Shown here one piece after another: positions 14,684 through 26,400 of a stretch of DNA of 43,976 bases. A program made the translations under genes and the position numbers. The first letter of the stretch is position 1. Each line of letters begins with the position of its first letter. The notes below the pieces were generated by a model. It had not been told where the DNA came from and made no database searches. It saw only the letters and a program-made list of their open reading frames with translations. This DNA is from JAWODU01 sp046483125 (GTDB taxonomy: Bacteria > Verrucomicrobiota > Kiritimatiellia > UBA8416 > JAWODU01), in NCBI GenBank assembly GCA_046483125.1, contig JAWODU010000023.1, positions 1 through 43,976 of the forward strand. The letters are read 5' to 3'.

Positions 14684-17600
14684 TCACCGTATCCCCGCGT
14701 GGTATTCCTGGAGAGACTTGAGTTCGGGGCGTCCTTCCCGGAAGGCCGCTATGCCCTTCGCGGCCGCCGCGGCCGCCGGGACTGTGGTGATGTAGGGGAC
14801 CTTGCACCTGATAGCGGCCTTGCGGATATACGAATCATCAGCCTTGCTGGCCTTTCCCTTCGGTGTGTTGATCAGGAGCTGGATGTCTCCGTTCATTACC
14901 ATGTCGGCTATATGGGGGCGCTGTTCCCGCATTTTGTAAGCCTTCCCGGACTCGATTCCGTTTTCGGCAAGGAATAAACGGGTTCCTTCGGTGGCGAGAA
15001 TGTCAAACCCGAGGTCCAAGAATTCCTTAGCCACGGGCACTATGTCCTTCTTGTCCTTGTCGGCTACAGTAAGCAGTACGGTTCCTTCGAGGGGCAGGCG
15101 TCCCTGGGCCGCGTCCTGGGCCTTGTAGAAGGCAAGGCCGAAAGAGTCCGCCATACCCAGCACCTCTCCGGTAGACCGCATTTCGGGACCCAGGACCGGG
15201 TCGACCTCGGGGTAAAAGTAGAAGGGAAAGACCGATTCCTTCACGCCGTAGTGGGGAATGTCCTTTTTCTCGAGTTTCAGGTCGGAAAGCTTTCTTCCGA
15301 GCATGAGCTGTGTGGCGATTCTGGCCATCGACAAACCGCATACCTTGCTTACAAGCGGGACCGTCCGGCTGGCACGCGGATTAGCCTCCAGGATATAGAC
15401 CTTGTCATCGCATATAGCGTACTGAATGTTCATCAAACCTACAACGTGAAGTTCCACGGCTATTTTGCGGGTGTATTCACAGATTGTGTCTATATGTTTC
15501 GGCGGAATACTGGTGGGGGGAATTACGCACGCCGAATCTCCGGAATGGACGCCGGCCAGTTCGATGTGCTCCATTACTGCAGGCACGAAGGCGTCGATTC
15601 CGTCGGATATGGCGTCGGCTTCGGCTTCAATGGCGTTCTCGAGGAACTTGTCTATAAGGATAGGTCTTTGCGGTGATACGTCCACAGCGGCACGCACGTA
15701 GTGCCTGAGCATTTCCTCGTCATGGATTATTTCCATCGCCCGGCCCCCGAGGACGAATGACGGCCGCACCATCAGGGGGTACCCGATCCGGCGGGCGGTG
15801 TCGAGAGCCTCGTCGAGTGTGCTCGCCATATCGCTTTCGGGCTGGGGTATTCCGAGTTCGCGCATTTTCTGTCTGAACCTGTCGCGATCCTCGGCGAAGC
15901 CTATGGTATCGGGACTTGTTCCGATAATCTTTACTCCGGCCTGTTCCAGCTCTTCGGCAATGTTGAGCGGTGTCTGCCCGCCGAACTGGCAGATAATGCC
16001 TTCGGGCTTTTCCTTTTCGTAAATGCTCAAAACGTCCTCGACGGTGAGCGGCTCGAAATAGAGTTTATCGGACGTGTCGTAGTCGGTGGAAACCGTCTCC
16101 GGGTTGCAGTTGACCATAATTGAGCCGAGGCCCATATCCCTGAGTGCGAAGGCGGCGTGAACACAGCAGTAATCGAATTCGATGCCCTGTCCTATACGGT
16201 TGGGCCCGCCCCCGAGAATCATTATCTTTTTCCCTCCTGCGGCGTCGGTGACATCGGGGGCGTTGTAAGTTGAGTAATAATACGCGGCGTTTTCCACGCC
16301 GCTGACGGGTACAGGATGCCAGCCCTCGGACACTTTCATGCCCGAACGCTGTTGCCGGATTGTTCCCTCGTCCGCGCCGAGAATATCGGCGAGATAAAGG
16401 TCGGAGAAGCCGTCTTGCTTTGCTTTCTTCAGGAGCCGGCCGGGAACGTTCCCGCCTTTGTGAGTGAGAATCTCCTGCTCGAGTTCAACCAGTTCCTTCA
16501 TCTGCTCGACAAACCATTTCTTGATATGAGTAGCCGCGTGCAGGGCGTCAACACCGGCTCCTTTCCGCAGTGCCTCGTACATTATGAACTGGCGCTCGCT
16601 GGACGGCTGGGCGAGGAGGCCCATGAGGTCCTCCAGCGGTCTCTTGTTGTAATCCCGGGCGAAACCGAGCCCGTGCCTTCCGTCTTCCCGCGAACGGATT
16701 GCTTTCTGGAAAGCTTCCTTGTAGTTCTTGCCCAGGCTCATCACTTCCCCTACGGCCCGCATCTGGGTGCCCAGCCTGTCCGGCAGACCCTCGAATTTCT
16801 CAAACGCCCAGCGTGAAAACTTGACGACCACGTAATCGCCGGAGGGCGTGTATTTATCCAGCGTCCCGTCGCGCCAGTACGGTATCTCATCCATGGTGAG
16901 ACCGCCCGCGAGGAGCGCGGACACGTAGGCGATGGGAAAGCCCGTAGCCTTGGAGGCCAGCGCAGAAGACCGCGAAGTACGCGGGTTGATTTCAATGACC
17001 ACAACGCGGCCGGTCTCGGGGTCGTGGGCGAACTGGACATTGGTGCCTCCTATGACCTCAATTGCCTGTACGATATCGTAGGAGTATTTCTGAAGGCGTT
17101 TCTGCAATTCATCGTCGATCGTGAGCATGGGGGCGGTGCAGTAGGAATCCCCGGTATGGACTCCCATGGCATCGACATTCTCTATAAAGCAAACCGTAAT
17201 CATCTGGTTTTTAGAATCTCTTACTACTTCCAGTTCAAGCTCTTCCCAACCGAGCACCGATTCCTCCACCAGTATCTGGTGAACGTAACTGGCCGCGAGA
17301 CCCCTCTCGGCGAGAGTGTGGAACTCCTCCATGTTGTAGGCAAATCCGCCGCCCGTGCCCCCCATGGTATACGCAGGCCGGATAACGCACGGAAGGCCGA
17401 TTTCGCCCAGTATATTTTCCGCCTCCTTCATGTTGTTGGCAATCCCGCTCCTGGCGGTTTCGATGTTGAGCTTTTTCATGGTGTCCTTGAACGCCTGGCG
17501 GTCTTCGCCCCGCTTTATGGCGTCTATCTGGACTCCTATGACCCGAACTCCGTGCTTCTTCAGGACGCCGGCCTGTTCGAGCTGAGATGACAGGTTCAGC

Positions 17601-17884
17601 GCCGACTGTCCGCCCAGGTTGGGGAGCAGGGCGTCGGGTTTTTCCTTTTCGATGATTGCGGTCATCGATTCCAGTGTTAGAGGTTCGATATAGGTAATAT
17701 CCGCCATCTCGGGATCGGTCATGATGGTGGCCGGATTGCTGTTGGCAAGGACAATTTCGTACCCGAGTCTCCGGAGGGCTTTGCAGGCCTGCGTACCCGA
17801 GTAGTCGAATTCACAGGCCTGTCCGATCACTATGGGTCCGGAGCCGATTATCATTACCTTGTTTACGTCCTTCAGTCTGGGCAT
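14684..17884 (-). CDS. carB: Carbamoyl-phosphate synthase large subunit, second copy without its own carA
   Basis: A full-length 1066-residue CPSase large subunit. The first ATP-grasp half opens with IGSGPIVIGQACEFDYSG and contains AYTMGGTGGGFAYN and EINPRTSRSSALASKATGFP. The second half opens with MILGGGPNRIGQGIEFDYCC and contains RPSFVLGGRAMEII and ANPRASRTVPLVSKV. The C-terminal MGS-like allosteric domain holds LINTPKGKASKADDSYIR and ends LKSLQEYHAG. It joins two ATP-driven steps on bicarbonate and channelled ammonia to make carbamoyl phosphate for arginine and pyrimidines. It is clearly diverged from the other carB at 23429. It lies 22 bp after DUF1846 and has no adjacent carA. It may share CarA, or use free ammonia. 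Confidence 0.95.
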   Translation of the reverse strand: MPRLKDVNKVMIIGSGPIVIGQACEFDYSGTQACKALRRLGYEIVLANSNPATIMTDPEMADITYIEPLTLESMTAIIEKEKPDALLPNLGGQSALNLSSQLEQAGVLKKHGVRVIGVQIDAIKRGEDRQAFKDTMKKLNIETARSGIANNMKEAENILGEIGLPCVIRPAYTMGGTGGGFAYNMEEFHTLAERGLAASYVHQILVEESVLGWEELELEVVRDSKNQMITVCFIENVDAMGVHTGDSYCTAPMLTIDDELQKRLQKYSYDIVQAIEVIGGTNVQFAHDPETGRVVVIEINPRTSRSSALASKATGFPIAYVSALLAGGLTMDEIPYWRDGTLDKYTPSGDYVVVKFSRWAFEKFEGLPDRLGTQMRAVGEVMSLGKNYKEAFQKAIRSREDGRHGLGFARDYNKRPLEDLMGLLAQPSSERQFIMYEALRKGAGVDALHAATHIKKWFVEQMKELVELEQEILTHKGGNVPGRLLKKAKQDGFSDLYLADILGADEGTIRQQRSGMKVSEGWHPVPVSGVENAAYYYSTYNAPDVTDAAGGKKIMILGGGPNRIGQGIEFDYCCVHAAFALRDMGLGSIMVNCNPETVSTDYDTSDKLYFEPLTVEDVLSIYEKEKPEGIICQFGGQTPLNIAEELEQAGVKIIGTSPDTIGFAEDRDRFRQKMRELGIPQPESDMASTLDEALDTARRIGYPLMVRPSFVLGGRAMEIIHDEEMLRHYVRAAVDVSPQRPILIDKFLENAIEAEADAISDGIDAFVPAVMEHIELAGVHSGDSACVIPPTSIPPKHIDTICEYTRKIAVELHVVGLMNIQYAICDDKVYILEANPRASRTVPLVSKVCGLSMARIATQLMLGRKLSDLKLEKKDIPHYGVKESVFPFYFYPEVDPVLGPEMRSTGEVLGMADSFGLAFYKAQDAAQGRLPLEGTVLLTVADKDKKDIVPVAKEFLDLGFDILATEGTRLFLAENGIESGKAYKMREQRPHIADMVMNGDIQLLINTPKGKASKADDSYIRKAAIRCKVPYITTVPAAAAAAKGIAAFREGRPELKSLQEYHAGIR

Positions 17885-17906
17885 GTATCTACTCCTGTTA
17901 AAGGTT

Positions 17907-19424
17907 CTAAGTTACGAACAGATTCTTGCTTGAAAACGTTGGATCACTGGTGAGGTTCACGCCCAGTCGTCTAAGACCAGCCTCGTCCCCCGGGGTGGGC
18001 ATATGTGTCAGGTGTACTTCGCACCCCTTAAGACTCCCGAGCTTTTCCATTGCAGCCTCGGCAGTGGGGTTCGACGCCGCGCTTATACTCAATGCTATCA
18101 GCGTTTCTTCGACATTCAGGCTCACCTGCCTGCTGTTGAGCACATCCTTTTTCATCCGTCCCACGGATTCGATGACGGTGGGTGCAAGAAGGTCTATTGT
18201 CTCCGGTATCCCGGCAAGTGCTTTGACGGTGTTGAGGATCAGGGCCGCTGTTGCATGCAGAAGCTCGGAGTTTTCCCCGGAGACCGTTCGGCCCCCGGGA
18301 AGCTGTAAAGCCGCTCCGCAATAGGCGCCCGCATTGCCCTTGTTCTTTGTCCTGGCCGATTCCGCGGCCGCCCGCGCGGGCGCCACTACCGGCCTGTCTT
18401 CTTCCCCGACCTCCAGTTCCTGCATGAGCCTTCGCACTTTTTCAACGGGGCCATGCTCGGTCGCGCCCATTACGTATTCGCAATTGTACCGGAAATATCT
18501 TCTTATTATTTCCTGCGTGGCGGCGTACCTCACCGCTTCGTCGTCAACTATGGCGAAGCCGGCCCGGTTAACGCCCATGTCTGTGGGGGAACGGTAGGCG
18601 GTCGCCGAGCCGCTCACCCTTTCCAGGATGCGGCGAAGCACCGGAAAGACTTCGATGTCCCGGTTATAGTTCACGGCCTCCCTGCCGTAGGCCTCCAGGT
18701 GAAACGGGTCGATTTCGTTGAAATCGCCCAGGTCGGCAGTGGCGGCTTCATACGCCATGTTGACGGGATGCTTGAGAGGCACGTTCCATATCGGAAACGT
18801 CTCGAATTTGGCGTAACCGGCCTCAATGCCGTTTTTGTGATCGTGATAGAGCTGGGACAGACATGTTGCCATTTTACCGCTCCCGGGCCCCGGGGCCGTT
18901 ACAACGACTATGGGTTTGCGCGTTTTGATCGGCGGGTTGGCCCCGTATCCCTTTTCACTTACGATGAGGTCGACATCCGCGGGATAACCTTCTGTGGGGC
19001 CGTGCGTGTAGACGCTTATACCACTGCGTTCGAGGCGGTTCATGAACTGTTTAACGGCCGCTCCTCCCTGGAAACGCGTTATGACAACAGCCGATACTTC
19101 CAGGCCCCAGGCGCGCAGGTCGTCTATAAGCCTGAGAACATCTACGTCGTAGGTAATCCCGAAATCGGCGCGGATTTTCTTGCGTTCTATGTCGCCCGAG
19201 TAAATGCAGAGAACAATATCTATGCTGTCTTTGAGCCTCTGAAGAAGCCGCATCTTGACGTTGGGATCGAACCCTGGAAGAATGCGCGACGCGTGGTAGT
19301 CGTAGACGAGTTTGCCGCCGAATTCGAGATAGAGCTTTCCACCGATAGAGGCGGCGCGATCGGTAATGCTGGCTGTCTGCTCGGCAAGGTACTTTTCGTT
19401 ATCGAAGCCGGGGCCAAGTGCCAT
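17907..19424 (-). CDS. DUF1846 / UPF0371 family protein, function unknown
   Basis: A 505-residue protein of normal family length. It opens FDNEKYLAEQTASITDRA, then LYLEFGGKLVYDYHASRILPG, typical DUF1846. A glycine-rich P-loop-like stretch VVVTAPGPGSGKMATCLSQL lies near residue 180, suggesting nucleotide or phosphate binding. Other conserved-looking parts are FPIWNVPLKHPVNMAYEAAT and SPTDMGVNRAGFAI. Structures exist for the family, but I know of no established reaction. The gene sits inside a run of glutamine- and ammonia-using enzymes and is followed 22 bp later by the second carB, so a role linked to nitrogen or nucleotide metabolism is a fair inference. A promoter-like sequence lies 47-75 bp upstream. 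Confidence 0.85.
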   Translation of the reverse strand: MALGPGFDNEKYLAEQTASITDRAASIGGKLYLEFGGKLVYDYHASRILPGFDPNVKMRLLQRLKDSIDIVLCIYSGDIERKKIRADFGITYDVDVLRLIDDLRAWGLEVSAVVITRFQGGAAVKQFMNRLERSGISVYTHGPTEGYPADVDLIVSEKGYGANPPIKTRKPIVVVTAPGPGSGKMATCLSQLYHDHKNGIEAGYAKFETFPIWNVPLKHPVNMAYEAATADLGDFNEIDPFHLEAYGREAVNYNRDIEVFPVLRRILERVSGSATAYRSPTDMGVNRAGFAIVDDEAVRYAATQEIIRRYFRYNCEYVMGATEHGPVEKVRRLMQELEVGEEDRPVVAPARAAAESARTKNKGNAGAYCGAALQLPGGRTVSGENSELLHATAALILNTVKALAGIPETIDLLAPTVIESVGRMKKDVLNSRQVSLNVEETLIALSISAASNPTAEAAMEKLGSLKGCEVHLTHMPTPGDEAGLRRLGVNLTSDPTFSSKNLFVT

Positions 19425-19470
19425 GATTCAAATTCCCTGTATGAATGTCCCTGCTCACACTTGGGATGCA

Positions 19471-19499
19471 AAAATAACGCCGCCGGCACAGGGTGGCAA
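19471..19499 (-). promoter_or_regulatory. Possible sigma-70 promoter for the DUF1846-carB pair
   Basis: On the minus strand TTGCCA (19499-19494) and TATTTT (19476-19471) are separated by 17 bp, upstream of the ATG at 19424. Just upstream, at 19505-19540, a short stem (GTCTTC/GAAGAT) followed by T-runs could terminate incoming transcripts. If real, DUF1846-carB would be partly independent of the glnA operon. Confidence 0.35.
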
Positions 19500-19575
19500 G
19501 AAAAAACGAAAAAAATCTTCCGCGAGGGCCTGAGAAGACCGTAAACCGCCCGCACAGTCGTGAGACGCCGGGGCA

Positions 19576-19634
19576 CGGGGTAAGCCACGTTTGCAAACCG
19601 TGGAAAACGGTTTGCATCACGTCAGGCTAAACAA
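19576..19634. repeat. Short copy of the linker-conserved hairpin repeat
   Basis: Compared with 8401-8445, the linkers CGGGGT, CCACGTTTG and CATCACGTC are kept, and the stem changes from CGAGCCGC/GCGGCTCG to CAAACCGT/ACGGTTTG, still fully paired. It ends with TCAGGCTAAACAA, matching TCAGGTTAAACAA at 8509-8521. Here the two outer hairpins of the half-array are absent. The TAG stop of the neighbouring GuaA-like gene lies inside the end box. Confidence 0.7.
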
Positions 19635-20595
19635 CTTCCATTGTGGACGGCGGCTTCTTCGCTATTCCGTAAGTTACGCTGACGACTCCCGGCACCTCCG
19701 CGGTGAGCCGTTCCGCGAGTTTCTCGAGAATATCGTAGGACACCCTGGTGGGCTTTGCCGTTACCGCGTCGGTGCTGTCCCAACAGCGGACCTCAATCTG
19801 ACGACCGAATTCGCGCCTGCCGTTCCTGATTCCGGTGACACGATCCTCGTGAAGGATGGCCATGCACTGGAATTTATCCACTCCGTCGAGCTCTTCTTCC
19901 ACGATTTTTGTGGCTTTGCGTACGATTTCCACGCGTTCGGGTGTTGCTTCTCCCACTATGCGTGCGGTCAGGGCCGGACCGGGGAAGGGGGGTCGCTCTG
20001 AAATGGAATCGGGAAGTTCCAGGGCCTTGCCCACGAGCCTCACGGCCGGCTTCCGCAGGCGGATAACCGGCTCAAGTACAGTATAACCGTAGGATTCCTC
20101 GGTGCTTATTCCCAGTTGTTCTAGCACGTTATGCTGGCGCTTGATGCCCGCTACCGTCTCCTCGATATCGGTGTATATAGTGCCCTGCAGAAGGAACTTT
20201 GCGCCGCTTTCCCTGACGAGCTTGCCGAATACGTCCTCGTAGAAAACGCGGGTAATCCCCCTGTCGCGTTTTTCCTCCGGGTCGCTGATGCCTTTCAGGG
20301 CCTTGAAAAACCTGTCCCTGGCGTCCACCAGTTCAACATTGACACCGAGCTTTTTGAAGGTGTCCACGACAAACTGCGGTTCGTCCTGTCTCATCAGGCC
20401 GTTATCGACAAAATAGGTCCTGAGACGGTCCCCGAGCGCCCTGTGTCCGAGAAGCGTAACCACGGCGGAATCAACTCCTCCTGAAAGCGCGTTAACGGCC
20501 GTACCGTCACCCACCGTATCGGAAATTGTCTTTACCTGCTCGGATATGAAAGATTCGACGTTGAGATCTTCGACTTTGATTTCTTCAAGTGCCAT
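19627..20595 (-). CDS. Stand-alone GuaA-type ATP pyrophosphatase (GMP synthase subunit B-like paralogue)
   Basis: A 322-residue protein. ATG 20595 is chosen for its AAGGAGG site 7-8 nt upstream; the frame runs further but without one. It has the N-type ATP-pyrophosphatase P-loop ALSGGVDSAVV, then YFVDNGLMRQDE, SDPEEKRDRGITRVFYEDVF, FLLQGTIYTDIEE and the dimerisation domain PPFPGPALTARIVGE ending KKPPSTMEVV. There is no glutamine amidotransferase domain, unlike the complete guaA just upstream. Where GuaA has SHHNVGGLP this protein has RQHNVLEQLGI, so the region near the XMP site is altered. It may be an ammonia-using GMP synthase or a relative with another acyl or base substrate. It lies 77 bp after guaA. 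Confidence 0.85.
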   Translation of the reverse strand: MALEEIKVEDLNVESFISEQVKTISDTVGDGTAVNALSGGVDSAVVTLLGHRALGDRLRTYFVDNGLMRQDEPQFVVDTFKKLGVNVELVDARDRFFKALKGISDPEEKRDRGITRVFYEDVFGKLVRESGAKFLLQGTIYTDIEETVAGIKRQHNVLEQLGISTEESYGYTVLEPVIRLRKPAVRLVGKALELPDSISERPPFPGPALTARIVGEATPERVEIVRKATKIVEEELDGVDKFQCMAILHEDRVTGIRNGRREFGRQIEVRCWDSTDAVTAKPTRVSYDILEKLAERLTAEVPGVVSVTYGIAKKPPSTMEVV

Positions 20596-20672
20596 GGTCT
20601 GCCTCCTTCTGCCGCCGTGAAAACCGGAAGTAAACACAAGCCGGGGCCGGTTGTAAAGCACCGTTCTTACCG

Positions 20673-22234
<1,562 letters not shown>

Positions 22235-22238
<4 letters not shown>

Positions 22239-23428
22239 GCACCCTTGAGGAGGTTCCGGAATCTGCGGAACAGGTACCCGGAATCGCGGGGGCCCGGGCA
22301 TGCTTCGGGATGGTATTGAATACCGAATACCGGTTCCGATACATGTTGTATGCCTTCCACCGTTCCGTCGTTCAGGTTGATATGGGTTGCTTCAACCCGG
22401 GTACTGTCGATTGTGTTCATGTCCACTGCGAAATTGTGGTTCTGAGAAGTGATTTCAACTTTGCCGGTCTTCAGGTCCTTGACCGGATGGTTACAGCCGT
22501 GGTGACCGAACTTAAGGCGATAGGTTCGCGCACCAAGCGCCAGGCCCAGTATCTGGTGACCGAGGCATATCCCCATGACAGGCACCTTTGAGATCAGTTC
22601 ACGGGCGCTCTCTACGGCGTATTTCAACGGGGCCGGGTCCGCCGGTCCGTTTGACAGGAAAACGCCGTCGGGGCGGAGGCCAAGCACGTCACTCGCCGGC
22701 GTTCGGGCGGGAACCACTGTTACATCCATCCCGTTGCGCCGGAGACTGCGTAGAATATTCCATTTGATTCCGTAATCGTAGGCCACGATTTTCATGTCCG
22801 GTTCGGGCAGTCCGGAAGGGAAGCCCCAGGAGCTGGTGAGGGAGGCCTCCGGGTCCCAGGCGCAGGGTTCCGCGCAGGTAACTTTGGAGGCATAGTCCCG
22901 GTTGTCGAGCCCTTCCCAGGAACGTGCTCGGGCCAGCGCGCCGTCGGTATCCGCCGAGAGGTCACCGCTCGCCATACAGGCCCGCATTGTTCCCCTCTCG
23001 CGGATTTTCCGAGTCAGGGCGCGCGTATCGATCCCGCCCAGCGCAGGAATACGCCGTCGAACAAGCGCCGAGGAGAGCGAACTCGAGGATCTCCAGTTGC
23101 TGGGTTCGTTGACCTCGTGGACTATCAGGCCATTGGCGAAAAACCGCGCGGATTCCATGTCTTCCTCGTTGACGCCGGTATTGCCGATCTCAGGATAAGT
23201 CATCGTTACGAACTGCCCCGCATAGGAAGGATCACTCAGTATTTCCTGGTAGCCTGTCATGCCTGTGTTGAACACGACCTCGCCCACGGCGTCCACGGGC
23301 GCGCCGAAGCTGTAACCGCGGAGTATCGTGCCGTCCTCGAGGGCGAGACATGCCCTGCGTTCACGCCGCTCTTTCCAGGATGGAAATACAGCCTCTTCGT
23401 CCTTTGTATGTTCGTCTTTTTTCATCAT
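22235..23428 (-). CDS. carA: Carbamoyl-phosphate synthase small (glutaminase) subunit
   Basis: A 397-residue protein. The N-terminal CarA domain has ALEDGTILRGYSFGAPVDAV, then VFNTGMTGYQEILSDPSYAG and GNTGVNEEDMES. The C-terminal class I amidotransferase domain has the nucleophile Cys in VMGICLGHQILGLALG and a catalytic His/Glu in GIQYHPEACPGP. It hydrolyses glutamine and channels ammonia to CarB. It follows the carB stop directly (TGA then ATG) and overlaps guaA by 4 bp. The order carB-carA is the reverse of the common carA-carB. The short charged tail before SWKERRERRACLALEDG is unusual but harmless. Confidence 0.96.
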
Positions 23429-26400
23429 TCAGTTCTTCTGATGTCCCGATCCCAGTGTGACCTCCGGAGAATGACGGTGATATTCCTGCAGACTGCAGAC
23501 TTCAAGGCGCCCCGTTCTTTTGAACGATTCCAGCCCGCTAATGCCCGCCCTCAGACCGTCAATAGTCGTCGTTATGGGTATGCCCTTGATCATTGCCGCA
23601 GCGCGCATTCTGACTTCATCCGCCGTGGGCTCACTGCCGCCCGTGGGGGTATTCACGATCCAGCTCACGGACTTTTCCTCCATCATATCCAGTACATTGG
23701 GACGCCCTTGTGAAATCTTGAACAATGCGCCGGCGTGCACGCCGGCTTCTCTCAGTCTTGTACTGGTTCCCACGGTGGCGTAGAGGCCGAAGCCGAGCTT
23801 GAGGAGCCGTCGGGCAAGCGGGATAACGGCCTCCTTGTCACTGTTTCTCATGCTCAGGAAAACGTTGCCGGAAAGCGGCAGGGAATTCCCGGCGGCGATC
23901 TGGCTTTTCAAGAAGGCCATGCCCCACGTAGTGTCTATTCCCATGACCTCCCCGGTTGATTTCATTTCCGGGCTGAGTATCACGTCAATGCCGGGGAACT
24001 TGATGAAGGGAAAGACCGCTTCTTTCACCGAAACGTGCCTTGGCACGGCTTCCTGCGTAAACCCGAGTTCCTCGAGACTTGAACCGGTCATAACCAGCGC
24101 CGCAACCTTGGCCAGGGGCACGCCTATTGCCTTACTCACGTAGGGGATCGTCCGGGAAGCCCTGGGGTTCACCTCCAGGACGTATACCCTGCCGTCCTTG
24201 ACGGCGTACTGCACGTTCATCAGGCCGCAGACACCGAGTTCTCTGGCAAGGTCGCGCGTGTGTCGTCTTATTTCATCCCTGACGTCGGAGGAAAGACGCT
24301 GTGACGGTATAATGCAGGCGCTGTCGCCCGAATGAACACCTGCCAGCTCCACGTGTTCCATTATTGCGCCGGTGACTGATGTTGTGCCGTCGGACACACA
24401 GTCCACGTCCACTTCCAGCGCGTTCTCGAGATAACTGTCGACAAGCACCGGTCTTTTCTCCGAGACTTCAACCGCTTCCGTCATGTATTTTCTGACCATT
24501 TCGGCGTTATAGGCTATAGCCATGGCTCTGCCGCCGAGGACGAACGACGGGCGGAGAAGTACCGGATAACCTATGCTTTCGACTATGGACTCGGCCTGTT
24601 CACAGGTTACGGCAGTGTCGCTGAGCGGCTGGAGAATACCCAGGCGGGAAGCAAGTTCCTGGAAGAATTTCCTGTCCTCTGCGGCCTCGATGCTCTCGGG
24701 TCTTGTGCCGATGATGTTCACCCCGTTGCGCTCGAGATCCCCCGCCAGATTCAGCGGGGTCTGCCCGCCGAACTGCACGATTGCCCCGTCGCATTTCTCG
24801 TGGCGGTAAACGTTCAAAACGTCCTCAAGAGTAAGCGGCTCAAAATAAAGCCTGTCGCTGGTATCGTAGTCCGTGCTGACGGTTTCCGGGTTGCTGTTAA
24901 CCATGACGGTTTCAAATCCGGCGGCTCTGAGGGCAAAAGAGGCGTGAACACAGCAGTAGTCGAATTCGATCCCCTGTCCAATGCGGTTCGGCCCGCCCCC
25001 GATGATCATTATTTTTCGAGCTTCCGATGGAGGTGATTCACCGCCGGAGCCGTAGGTCGAATAAAAATAGGGCGTACACGCGGAGAATTCGGCGGCGCAT
25101 GTATCGACCAGCCCGTAAACGGGCATAAGTCCGGTTTCTTCTCTGGCGCACCGAACGGACGTTTCGTCGGTATCAAGAAGATAAGCGATTTGCCTGTCGG
25201 AATACCCGAATTCCTTGGTCTGCAGGAATAGCGGCTTATCGTGCTTGAGTCGCTCCAGGGATCCGGCCCCCTTGATTTCGTTTTCGTAATGGGCGAGTTC
25301 CTGCATGTGCCGTAAAAACCAGGGGTCAATCCCGGTCAACCTGCGAACCCGTTCGACAGTCCATCCGCGTTCGAAGGCTGTGTGAATATCGAACACACGA
25401 CCGGCATTCGGTTTCTCGAGCAGGTGTTCCAGGTCCGCGTCCGCCGGGCTGTCTCTCTGCGGGCATTTTCCATCGGCCCCGAAGCCGAAGCGCCCGGTTT
25501 CCAGGGAACGGAGCGCCTTTTGAAAAGACTGCTTGAAAGTTCGTCCGATACTCATGGCTTCACCCACCGATTTCATCTGGGTGCCCAGCCTGTCGTCGGC
25601 CGTGGTGAATTTTTCAAACGCGAACCGCGGAATTTTCGTCACAACGTAATCAATCGCGGGCTCGAAGCACGAAGGGGTTTCACCGGTGATGTCGTTGCGT
25701 ATTTCGTCAAGCGTGTAACCCACGGCAAGCTTGGCGGCGATCCTGGCTATGGGAAAGCCCGTGGCTTTTGAGGCCAGGGCGCTGGAGCGCGACACGCGAG
25801 GGTTCATCTCGATCATTACGAGACGGCCGTTCTCAGGGTTCACGGCGAACTGTACGTTGGAACCGCCGGTGTCCACGCCGATTTCCCGCATTACGGCCAG
25901 AGCGCTGTCGCGCATGAGCTGGTACTCGCGGTCGGTCAGCGTCTGCGCCGGGGCCACAGTTATGCTGTCGCCGGTATGTATTCCCATGGGATCGATGTTT
26001 TCTATTGAACAGATTATGACGCAATTGTCCTTTCGGTCCCTCATGACCTCGAGTTCGAATTCCTTCCAGCCTATGACTGATTCCTCGATCAACACCTGCG
26101 AGACCGGGCTGTAGAACAGCCCCCTTGTAACAATTTCCCTGAGTTCATCGTCTCCATGCGCAATTCCGCCGCCGGTGCCGCCGAGTGTGAAGGCCGGTCT
26201 GACCACCAGGGGATAACCGAGCATGTCGCGGGCGCGTTCGGCCTCCCCGATGGTCGTGGCGGTTTGACTGCGCGGCAGGTCCAGGCCGACCCCGGCCATG
26301 GCCTGCTTGAACAATTCCCTGTCTTCGGCCTTTCGTATTGCGTCGGCGGATGCGCCTATCATTTCCACGGCGTAGCGCTCCAGAACGCCCCGTTCGGCTA

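Noticed and set aside
14684..17884. The extra carB as a pseudogene or assembly duplicate
   Set aside because: Its frame is complete with all motifs of both ATP-grasp halves, and the sequence differs throughout from the other copy.
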